A DNA stretch of 19,986 bases from an uncultured bacterium. Lineage in GTDB: Bacteria; Bacillota; Negativicutes; Veillonellales; Veillonellaceae. The number at the start of each line of letters is the position of its first letter. The stretch's first letter is position 1. A model generated the notes under the pieces. The model was not told where the DNA came from and did not search any database. It worked only from the letters and a program-made list of their open reading frames with translations. The translations under genes and the position numbers were made by a program. Below are positions 14,055 to 19,986 of the stretch, piece by piece. Location: positions 1 through 19,986 of the forward strand of contig CAJMLW010000025.1 of the NCBI GenBank assembly GCA_905214495.1, read 5' to 3'.

Positions 14055-14597
14055 CTAGAAAAACAGATTTTGTGATTCTGTAACGGTTCCATCATCTTCA
14101 TGGAAATAGCAAGCATATACAGGTTCACGATGCGCCGCATCATAGAATTTCTGTAAAACAGGTGAAAGTTTCATATCTATGGGCATATGTAAAGCTTTCA
14201 CAACGGGTTCCCAAAGTTCCATCGGCGAATAAGAGATAATGTCCAACTGCTTATTCTGACCATATTCTTCAAGTGTTGCCGCATCAGCATACTTACTTGA
14301 GTCACAGTAATCATGCCAACAAATACTAAAAACGATCAAATGAAACAAATCATCCATACTTTCAGCCAAACGGCCCGCAGCACCCTCGCTACTCCAATAA
14401 CCTATGGATTCGTCCTCCAATAGATGATATTCACCGCCAGCACCATCTACAGCAAATGCCATCCCCGGCACAGAGAACGTGCAGCGACCCTCAGCGGTAT
14501 CACGTTCCTCCAGCGCATCTAGCAAGCGAAAATCGAATAGTGTATCAAAATCTTCAGCTAGTTTAGCGTCATTTCGTAATGTTTCTAAATAGTCCAT
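14055..14597 (-). CDS. SUKH-like (SMI1/KNR4 superfamily) protein
   Basis: A 180-residue acidic protein. The core FAVDGAGGEYHLLEDESIGY (48-67), followed by WSSEGAAGRLAESMDDLFHLI, has the sequence order of SUKH superfamily members (a strand with DGxGG, a strand ending in GY(W/L)SSEG, then the helix with D-D-L). SUKH proteins are the most widespread immunity proteins against polymorphic toxins of the contact-dependent and type VI or VII kinds. The exact subfamily is not determined. GAGG lies 8 nt before the ATG. Confidence 0.65.
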   Translation of the reverse strand: MDYLETLRNDAKLAEDFDTLFDFRLLDALEERDTAEGRCTFSVPGMAFAVDGAGGEYHLLEDESIGYWSSEGAAGRLAESMDDLFHLIVFSICWHDYCDSSKYADAATLEEYGQNKQLDIISYSPMELWEPVVKALHMPIDMKLSPVLQKFYDAAHREPVYACYFHEDDGTVTESQNLFF

Positions 14598-14632
14598 ATT
14601 GATAACCTCTTATTCTATCGACTCATTACCGG

Positions 14633-15313
14633 TTATTTCATCGGACCATGAGCGGCAATAAAATCATCCTTACTCTGTTGTAGTTCTTTTTTAGCGACCA
14701 TGTATTGTTTCAAGTCAATTTGTCCGTTCTCTTTTTGTTCAGCCAAGGTCTTTTCTTTATTTATGATTCTAATCCAGTCTAATTGTGTACTAAATTGAGT
14801 ATTAACGCCTTTACTATTTTCTCGTAACGCAAGCAACGCAAAGACTTCATCCATGCCGAGATTAAACATATCGCTTTCAAAATCGATAGGTTCAAAATAG
14901 TAGCGAACCGTATCCGCCCCAAATTCATCATCTAAATTGGCCCATTCTGCCCCTGAAAGCACAGTAAATCCGAGTGTATCGTCGCCAAGGCTTTCAACAA
15001 ACCAACGCACCTCATAATCAGGCTTAACAAAGTCGTTGAAATATTTGATTGTTACATCCCGATCTTGCTTATCAACGTAAGGAATTAGCAGTTCTTTATC
15101 ACCCTTTTGTAGCACAATATCGTCGCCATAGGACTTGCCATTGCTAACGGTTTGAATATCGATAGGCTCATCCATCATATCATTAAAATAATGCACCACA
15201 TCTTCGTCATACTCGCGCCAATCAATCCAGATGATAGCTTCGGAATCAAATAAATCATTTAAATCCATATTATTACTAAAGAAATCTTTGACTAGATTAT
15301 ACATACCTTCCAT
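14633..15313 (-). CDS. Acidic protein of unknown function in the immunity-type cluster
   Basis: A 226-residue soluble protein that I do not recognise. The first two thirds contain alternating strands and acidic loops (AIIWIDWREYDEDVV at about 26-40, IVLQKGDKELLIPYVDKQDR, YEVRWFVESLGDDTLGFTVLS). The last 50 residues form a lysine-rich coiled helix (EKTLAEQKENGQIDLKQYMV). The strand pattern fits a small immunity-like fold, but no family is named. GGAG lies 7 nt before the ATG. The gene is spaced 20-35 nt from its neighbours. Confidence 0.68.
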   Translation of the reverse strand: MEGMYNLVKDFFSNNMDLNDLFDSEAIIWIDWREYDEDVVHYFNDMMDEPIDIQTVSNGKSYGDDIVLQKGDKELLIPYVDKQDRDVTIKYFNDFVKPDYEVRWFVESLGDDTLGFTVLSGAEWANLDDEFGADTVRYYFEPIDFESDMFNLGMDEVFALLALRENSKGVNTQFSTQLDWIRIINKEKTLAEQKENGQIDLKQYMVAKKELQQSKDDFIAAHGPMK

Positions 15314-15333
15314 TGTCTTTCTCCGTTAAAATA

Positions 15334-16149
15334 TTATCCTGCAATATCCGCACTAACAGGGTTCCCATCCGCATCAATATTGGCTATGATGCAGTGTCCC
15401 CAAAAAATATCGTCATCGTCATAATAGACCTCTATGGTACCATCGTTGCGGAACACTAATTCGCCCATAGTAATACGCTTGGCAAATATGTCTGCCGTAA
15501 TCGGGTCTTGGTCGTCGTTATCGAGCCAATCGTTAGCAAGGTCTAGTAAGTGTTCACTAATGTATGCGCTAATTCGTTGTTCAAAGTCTTTGAAATTATC
15601 AATTTTGTTGAAAGCCGCTAATGCTACGGTACAGCTTTCATCAGAACCCTCGTCTACATCAAGGGTGAATGCATAATCATCAATTCTCGCTGTGTAATAT
15701 TGATACTCTCGATTTAATAGAAAATCACCCCTGTCAGTGTGAAGGTATTTAGGGGTTTTTAAATAAGCCGACAACGCCTCTAACTCACTATGTTTAGCGT
15801 GCTCCTCTAATATCTCAAGCACATAATAGCGGTTATTCCAAGAGGGACGCATATAGCCTAAATCCTCTATGGGCTTAGCCTTCTTAACCAATAATTTATA
15901 GACACCGTGAGGCTCAAAAGAATAACCCCATCTATCATCAAGGCCCTCAATAATCCACGTCAAAATACCTTCGCTACGGTCAAGCACGCCAGTTCGAGTA
16001 TCTAGAATAGCATCGGTAGACACTAATGGTCTATGGTACTTATCTAAATAAGGACTAGCCCCATTTGCATCACTACGCGGCAATGCATAGATTTCAAATA
16101 CTTCAGATTCAAACTCTGCTTCATATTCTGGTAGACGTACAATACTCAT
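15334..16149 (-). CDS. DUF2262 domain protein
   Basis: A 271-residue protein. The C-terminal half (about 140-271) matches DUF2262: it has ARIDDYAFTLDVDEGSDE near 155-172, a helical middle with LANDWLDNDD, and the hallmark end DDDDIFWGHCIIANIDADG (245-263) finishing in DIAG. The N-terminal half holds a separate beta-rich domain with VFEIYALPRSDANG and TWIIEGLDDRWGYSFEPHG. DUF2262 proteins occur widely in immunity clusters and have no proven activity. GGAG lies 8 nt before the ATG. The gene follows the DUF6630-like gene by 66 nt. Confidence 0.75.
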   Translation of the reverse strand: MSIVRLPEYEAEFESEVFEIYALPRSDANGASPYLDKYHRPLVSTDAILDTRTGVLDRSEGILTWIIEGLDDRWGYSFEPHGVYKLLVKKAKPIEDLGYMRPSWNNRYYVLEILEEHAKHSELEALSAYLKTPKYLHTDRGDFLLNREYQYYTARIDDYAFTLDVDEGSDESCTVALAAFNKIDNFKDFEQRISAYISEHLLDLANDWLDNDDQDPITADIFAKRITMGELVFRNDGTIEVYYDDDDIFWGHCIIANIDADGNPVSADIAG

Positions 16150-16215
16150 ATGACTCTCTCCTATTCATCACATTTATGCCGTGCAAACGGTCTACAGTTA
16201 AGATTTTCTACTACA

Positions 16216-17058
16216 TCACAAACGTTCAGCTACATCGATTCGATGTAATAGCTCTTTTGCTAGTTCTTGGGCTGTTTCGAATTCTTCATTTGAAAGCACC
16301 ATAAGCACCAAACTATCTGTACCGATGTCCATACCTACTAACTTATGATTTTTCCAAGTGGAATTAAGATGTGCACACCAGTCCCCAATACATTGACTAT
16401 CATCGAATGCAGCCGTATTAATAAATATATCTCCAGTTAAATTTTCACCAGTAGATAGATCTTTATTATGGATTAACTTCTGCACATTATGAAGAAAATC
16501 CTCTAATTCAATTTTCAAAGATAGCTCTACAGCACGACCAGTAGATAACAATTTCTCATAGAGATTCCACCAGCTATCTTCTAGATTTTCCATGGAGTTT
16601 AACTTTGCTTTGGACATGAGTGATTTAGCTTGTTTGGCATCACCTAGCAACAACGTTGCTAACTCTGTAAATATAGATCGCATCTGATCGATATCTAGAT
16701 ACGCTACTTCTACACACAAACTACAATCAGGTACTCTGCGTTTTTTCACAAAAGCCCGCATCATCTTCACTGCGTCAGAATAACTTACATCAGCCATACG
16801 ATAGGTCTTGCTATCTATATCTAAGAATAAATCTACTGCATCCTGCGTTTTACCTACACGTGCTTTCATGGCAGTACAACCATCAATGGCATGAGGTGGA
16901 TATAGCTCCACGTACATGAAATACCCATCACGCATAGCCTGTAGAGTATTATCTATGCCGACTATGTTAAAACCATTCCGATTATAATCGGGGCACTTCA
17001 TGCGCCACTCTTCGTAATTGTCGAATAATTTTTCTTGAATCCAATTGGAAAAACTCAT
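16216..17058 (-). CDS. First gene of the cluster, DUF6630-like C-terminus
   Basis: A 280-residue protein, the promoter-proximal gene of the cluster. The N-terminal half (1-120) has NRNGFNIVGIDNTLQAMRDG and YFMYVELYPPHAIDGCTA, not assigned to a family. The C-terminal half (about 140-280) ends in KLVGMDIGTDSLVLMVLSNE plus a terminal helix, which resembles the end of DUF6630 (SUKH-related) proteins. The two halves look like a fusion of independent immunity-type domains. The ribosome binding site is AGGTG 7 nt before the ATG. The family call is tentative. Confidence 0.6.
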   Translation of the reverse strand: MSFSNWIQEKLFDNYEEWRMKCPDYNRNGFNIVGIDNTLQAMRDGYFMYVELYPPHAIDGCTAMKARVGKTQDAVDLFLDIDSKTYRMADVSYSDAVKMMRAFVKKRRVPDCSLCVEVAYLDIDQMRSIFTELATLLLGDAKQAKSLMSKAKLNSMENLEDSWWNLYEKLLSTGRAVELSLKIELEDFLHNVQKLIHNKDLSTGENLTGDIFINTAAFDDSQCIGDWCAHLNSTWKNHKLVGMDIGTDSLVLMVLSNEEFETAQELAKELLHRIDVAERL

Positions 17059-17108
17059 AAGGATGCACCTTTACTTAACAACTGTATACAAATATCCTAT
17101 TTTATCTT

Positions 17109-17117
17109 ATTATAGCA
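17109..17117 (-). promoter_or_regulatory. Extended -10 promoter of the immunity-type operon
   Basis: Minus strand TGCTATAAT (TATAAT 17109-17114 as read on minus), about 50 nt upstream of the first ATG in a very AT-rich region; no clear -35. It is the only good promoter ahead of the nine genes. Confidence 0.55.
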
Positions 17118-17177
17118 TTATTTATAAATTAAATAGCATGATTTATAAGTATATTAAATAACAACATATAGATACAA

Positions 17178-17206
17178 AAATAGGGATGTGAATTATCACA
17201 TCCCTA
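17178..17206 (-). terminator. Terminator overlapping the ATPase stop codon
   Basis: A perfect 11-bp stem, TAGGGATGTGA (17181-17191) with TCACATCCCTA (17196-17206), a 4-nt loop, and five T after it on the minus strand. The last codons of the ATPase gene (GGG ATG TGA) lie inside the stem. Confidence 0.85.
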
Positions 17207-18407
17207 ATAACCAGTCTAATACATTACATTGCTGAATTCCATTATAATTATGAGGTTTATAGAGCTCATCCATAGTGAGTAAAAATTTAGGGTACTGATC
17301 TTTAACCGCTTCTAATGGTGCTAACTCTCTGTTTCTAATAGTTGGATCCAATACACTTTCTGATACTTGGTAGTACTCTAATATGCCACCAGGCTTTTGA
17401 GCAACGAAATCTATTTCTCCCTTTGTTAATTGTCCAACATATACTGTATATCCTCGACGCCGCAACTCAAGGTATACAATATTTTCTAATACATGATCCC
17501 TATCACGATTAATATCAGGTAGTAATAGTTGCTTAAAAGCCATATCCACTACATAATACTTAGAACGTAATCTTAATAATTCTTTGCCACGCACATCAAA
17601 TCGTTCTGTATTATATAACAGTAAACTATCTTCTAAGCCCCGAAGATAACGTTCTACAGTTTTATTATCTACCTTTCGACCTGCTCTTGTTAATGAATTT
17701 GCTATCTTTGTGGGATTAATCAAGCTACCAATATTGGCGAAAATATATCTCACAATACTTTCAAGTAATTTAATATCTGCAATTTTTAATCGATCAACAA
17801 TATCTTTTAAAACAACGGTATTAAATAAACCTTGTAAATAATCCTGCCGACCTTGCCAATTTTCCGACATATGTAAAAGCCCTGGGAATGAGCCTTCACT
17901 TACATATTTTTCATATAAGACCATCCGTGAAAGCCCACTTTCACTATAGGCATCAACATATTCCTTATAAGACAAGGGAAGCATCTCAATTTGTACATAG
18001 CGACCTGTGAGAAGTGTAGCCATATCAGAGGACATAAAATAAGCATTAGAACCTGTAATATATATATCAACATTATCTTGTACAAAGAAGTTATCTACTA
18101 CACGCTCAAACGATGGTACATGCTGAATTTCATCGAGGAATAGATACATTTTTTTACTTGGAATAATTCGTTCATTAATGTATTTATATAAAGCCCGATA
18201 ATCTCTTAGTTTGTCATACTCCATCAACTCAAAATTAATATCAATAATTTGTTCAGCTGTTACATTATCCGCTAATAACTCATCTTGAAACAGCTTAAAC
18301 AACGTAGATTTACCACAACGCCGTATACCAGAAACAACCTTAATAATAGGTCTATCTTTATGCCTTCGAAGAAAATCTAAATAATATGGTCGCGATACTA
18401 ATGACAT
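17196..18407 (-). CDS. AAA_14 / DUF4143 ATPase
   Basis: A 403-residue ATPase of the AAA_14-DUF4143 family. Walker A is GIRRCGKST (27-35), Walker B is MYLFLDEIQ (87-95), and ITGSNAYF (about 116-123) is the sensor segment. The C-terminal DUF4143 part (about 200-365) includes YYVVDMAFKQLLLP and ends in a PD-(D/E)xK-like motif, KGEIDFVAQK. Such proteins are frequent in anaerobes and are often variable accessory genes; functions are unproven (DNA-related or defence-related roles have been proposed). AGGAGG lies 7 nt before the ATG. Three regularly spaced palindromes and an extended -10 (TGATATTAT) lie upstream. The stop codon is inside the terminator stem. Confidence 0.88.
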   Translation of the reverse strand: MSLVSRPYYLDFLRRHKDRPIIKVVSGIRRCGKSTLFKLFQDELLADNVTAEQIIDINFELMEYDKLRDYRALYKYINERIIPSKKMYLFLDEIQHVPSFERVVDNFFVQDNVDIYITGSNAYFMSSDMATLLTGRYVQIEMLPLSYKEYVDAYSESGLSRMVLYEKYVSEGSFPGLLHMSENWQGRQDYLQGLFNTVVLKDIVDRLKIADIKLLESIVRYIFANIGSLINPTKIANSLTRAGRKVDNKTVERYLRGLEDSLLLYNTERFDVRGKELLRLRSKYYVVDMAFKQLLLPDINRDRDHVLENIVYLELRRRGYTVYVGQLTKGEIDFVAQKPGGILEYYQVSESVLDPTIRNRELAPLEAVKDQYPKFLLTMDELYKPHNYNGIQQCNVLDWLLGM

Positions 18408-18429
18408 GCACTCGCCTCCTCGCTAAATG

Positions 18430-18526
18430 GGTTTTAAAACCTAATTCTATATCTATAATATCACTTCAAGGTTTTAAAACCTAATTTTTATGTTTTTATG
18501 CTATGATTTAGGCTTTAAAACCTAAA
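18430..18526. repeat. Three evenly spaced palindromes upstream of the ATPase gene
   Basis: Site 1 GGTTTTAAAACC (18430-18441), site 2 AGGTTTTAAAACCT (18469-18482), and site 3, which is TTTAGG (18507-18512) and CCTAAA (18521-18526) around CTTTAAAA. Each shares the direct core TTTAAAACCTAA. The centres are 40 and 41 bp apart, close to four helical turns. The extended -10 of the ATPase gene lies between sites 1 and 2. Confidence 0.75.
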
Positions 18527-18562
18527 TTCAATTATATCACCATGGAACAATTTTTATAATAA

Positions 18563-18602
18563 TAAAAATGGGTATAAGGTCTATCAAACCCTTATACCCA
18601 TT
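18563..18602 (-). terminator. Terminator of the tRNA-Arg transcript
   Basis: A 12-bp stem, ATGGGTATAAGG (18568-18579) with CCTTATACCCAT (18590-18601), and five T on the minus strand after it, just downstream of the tRNA 3' end. Confidence 0.88.
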
Positions 18603-18611
18603 CGCTTATAC

Positions 18612-18688
18612 TGGTGCGCCTAACCGGAATCGAACCAGTGACACGCAGTTTAGGAAACTGCTGCTCTATCCTACTGAGCTATAGACGC
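18612..18688 (-). tRNA. tRNA-Arg, anticodon CCT
   Basis: A full 77-nt cloverleaf on the minus strand with encoded CCA. The acceptor stem is GCGTCTA pairing with TAGGCGC (one G-T pair), the D arm has AGCTCAGTAGGATAGAGC, the anticodon stem is GCAGT/ACTGC around the loop TTCCTAA with anticodon CCT (reads AGG), and the T arm has GGTTCGATTCC. The 3' end lies at 18612 and faces the ATPase and immunity-type block. Confidence 0.96.
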
Positions 18689-18735
18689 ATGTATACTTTA
18701 TTATATCGTTTTTAAATCTATCTATGCAAGAACTA

Positions 18736-18744
18736 TGCTATAAT
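18736..18744 (+). promoter_or_regulatory. Extended -10 promoter of the exported-protein gene at 18793
   Basis: TGC followed by TATAAT (18739-18744), with no strong -35; about 48 nt upstream of the chosen ATG. The match rules out the upstream in-frame ATG at 18724 as the start. Confidence 0.6.
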
Positions 18745-18792
18745 ACGACTGTTGATAGTATTAGAGATTTCTTATTAAAAGAGGTATATGTA

Positions 18793-19677
18793 ATGAAACT
18801 ATGTAAACGATTGATTATCACCGGTTCATTATTAGCAATATTAGCCATATCATCTGCGTATGGGGCTTCCCCTATGCAGCCAAGTGAAAGCACAGATACT
18901 GCTGTGGTTGATATGGATTATGCCAATATTCCAGAGTTAAAAAAATCTATTGAAAGCGCAACACCAGCCATAGTACAATCTACGCTTGATGCTTCTGAGG
19001 GAAAACCTACTAACGGTAAACCAATTTATTCGACAGTCACTATGTCTGGTAATCGTGTTGTATCTGTAAAAACTTATAAGTCTAAAGAAGAACAAGAAAA
19101 AGCTATGTTAAAGGAGCGTGAACGCTTAGATAAGGTCACCGCGGAACGTCGCGCTAAACGGAAAAACGAAACTCGCTCGGATATGCTAAAAGGTTTAACG
19201 CCAATACCATTCTATCCACCTGTGAGTGAAACACGCGAATTACAAAGCGAAATGTTCTCTCGACCATTTGGTAGGCAACTCGATTTGCGTCTAGTAGAGG
19301 CCTACACACAAGATTATGATAAAGCAAAACCTGGCGATATTTATGTCTATGCAGATTATATAGACTACACATCTAAGCAGCTATTAGGCGAAAAGGATGG
19401 TACTACTGCTATTTCAGCTATGATTTTACGTACAATCATGAGAAAAGATGAAAACAAAGCTTTCAGCATCGATGTAAATGCGTACTTCATAAATCCAACA
19501 ACACATACTATTTCCATAAGTCGTTCTGAAGATGCAAAGAGCATCGATATCAAGAAAGACGAAAGATCTGAAGCCGTATTTAAACTACCTTCACACCAGC
19601 TACAAGCTGGTGATCCACAATTTGAAATCGCTAAGCTTATGTATCAAGACCTAACAAATAAAAAATTTGATGAGTAA
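18793..19677 (+). CDS. Exported protein of unknown function
   Basis: A 294-residue protein with a signal peptide: MKLCKRL, a hydrophobic core (8-22) and a likely cleavage after AYG (residue 24). The mature part has a lysine/glutamate-rich segment (about 95-130, with EEQEKAMLKERERLDKVT), a proline stretch (IPFYPPV) and a beta-rich C-terminal half with DIYVYADYIDYTSK and IDVNAYFINPTTHTI. I do not recognise a family; secreted proteins of this kind may be genus-specific. The start is at 18793 because GAGG (18781-18784) precedes it and the longer frame would run over the promoter. A strong terminator follows 15 nt after the stop. Confidence 0.75.
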   Translation: MKLCKRLIITGSLLAILAISSAYGASPMQPSESTDTAVVDMDYANIPELKKSIESATPAIVQSTLDASEGKPTNGKPIYSTVTMSGNRVVSVKTYKSKEEQEKAMLKERERLDKVTAERRAKRKNETRSDMLKGLTPIPFYPPVSETRELQSEMFSRPFGRQLDLRLVEAYTQDYDKAKPGDIYVYADYIDYTSKQLLGEKDGTTAISAMILRTIMRKDENKAFSIDVNAYFINPTTHTISISRSEDAKSIDIKKDERSEAVFKLPSHQLQAGDPQFEIAKLMYQDLTNKKFDE

Positions 19678-19691
19678 CAATTAAAAATGAC

Positions 19692-19735
19692 AAATCCCCT
19701 CCTTACTATGTTCTACATAGCAAGGAGGGGATTTT
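19692..19735. terminator. Strong bidirectional terminator between convergent genes
   Basis: AAATCCCCTCCTT and CTATGT pair with ACATAG and AAGGAGGGGATTT, interrupted by a single mismatch. T-tract ATTTTTG follows on the plus strand and ATTTG on minus. It serves the exported protein (plus) and the catalase gene (minus). Confidence 0.9.
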
Positions 19736-19789
19736 TGTTAGTTTAAGAAAGTGCTTTAATTGTTTGTAATGTTAGGAGAGTATAATTTT

Positions 19790-19986
19790 TTATTTTACAT
19801 CGCTAAAATCGATGTTCATGCCCAAGGCTTTAGCTACGCCTTCACCATAAGCTGGATCACATTGGTAGCAATGTTTTGCATGACGTTCCTTAATAAAATC
19901 AGGTACGCCATTCATAGCTGCCGCCGTATTGTCAAACAAGGCTTGTTGTTGTTCAGGGCTCATGAGGCGGAACAATTTACCTGGTT
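19790..19986 (-). CDS. Catalase, C-terminal end (runs off the right edge)
   Basis: The final 64 or so codons of a heme catalase of the small-subunit KatA type, which converts hydrogen peroxide to water and oxygen. The visible segment, LFRLMSPEQQQALFDNTA, then VPDFIKERHAKHCYQCDPAYGEGVAKALG, is the usual C-terminal signature of that clade. The heme-binding and catalytic residues lie outside the window, so intactness cannot be judged. With the superoxide dismutase in this window it would detoxify reactive oxygen; catalase is variable among strains of Veillonella-like anaerobes. It shares the bidirectional terminator with the exported protein gene. Confidence 0.9.
   Translation of the reverse strand, partial: PGKLFRLMSPEQQQALFDNTAAAMNGVPDFIKERHAKHCYQCDPAYGEGVAKALGMNIDFSDVK

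Noticed and set aside
18430..18526. CRISPR-like periodicity of the GGTTTTAAAACC units
   Set aside because: Only three units, a palindromic core of 12-14 bp with short flanks, intervals that are AT-rich promoter DNA, and no cas genes. Operator sites explain it better.
18507..18526. DtxR/MntR-type site TTTAGG...CCTAAA
   Set aside because: The half-sites fit, but the spacer is 8 nt rather than the usual 4, and the other two copies lack the outer TTT/AAA.
18612..18640. Attachment-site repeat of the tRNA 3' end elsewhere in the window
   Set aside because: No second copy of the T-arm/acceptor end was found by eye, and no integrase gene is present.

Overview
The window looks like a chromosomal stretch of a Veillonella-like member of the Negativicutes: low-GC DNA, strong AGGAGG ribosome binding sites, extended -10 promoters (TGnTATAAT), and a gene set that fits an anaerobic lactate fermenter (phosphate acetyltransferase, a LutC-type LUD protein, a stand-alone GltA/GltD-type flavoprotein, a DUF1858/DUF438/PAS protein, Fe/Mn superoxide dismutase and catalase). 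The genus is inferred from recalled family knowledge; no database search was run.

Left part, 1-9500 (housekeeping and stress): a partial pta (minus) diverges from a LUD-domain gene (plus), which converges with a small XRE-type regulator (minus, stop codons overlapping by 4 nt). Then, all on the minus strand, come the glutamate synthase-like flavoprotein, the DUF438 protein, superoxide dismutase and thiC. Between the flavoprotein and DUF438 genes lies a plus-strand 50-codon ORF that resembles the C-terminal end of a PLP aminotransferase and has its own promoter and terminator. thiC is preceded by a well-preserved TPP riboswitch with a transcription terminator. Upstream of it are a two-gene unit (PgpA/YutG-like protein and an isochorismatase-fold cysteine hydrolase) and the zinc-ribbon gene yjdM.

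Middle part, 9500-11240: a small exported protein, two back-to-back consensus promoters with several inverted repeats, a possible small RNA on the plus strand, an orphan Phd/YefM antitoxin with a perfect 31-bp palindrome over its promoter, and an ECF-transporter substrate-binding membrane protein.

Right part, 11240-17120: nine closely packed minus-strand genes that encode mostly acidic, soluble, mutually unrelated proteins. Several belong or look close to families typical of immunity proteins of polymorphic toxin systems (DUF2695, leucine-rich repeats, DUF1877, Imm26-like, SUKH-like, DUF2262, DUF6630-like). No toxin, secretion gene or transposase accompanies them in the window, so this reads as a poly-immunity locus. 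One extended -10 promoter lies at its head. Next to it are an AAA_14/DUF4143 ATPase, preceded by three evenly spaced palindromes, and a tRNA-Arg(CCT) whose 3' end points into this block. This layout is compatible with a genomic island or a hotspot for accessory genes.

The right end has an exported protein of unknown function on the plus strand, a strong bidirectional terminator and the C-terminal end of a catalase gene on the minus strand.
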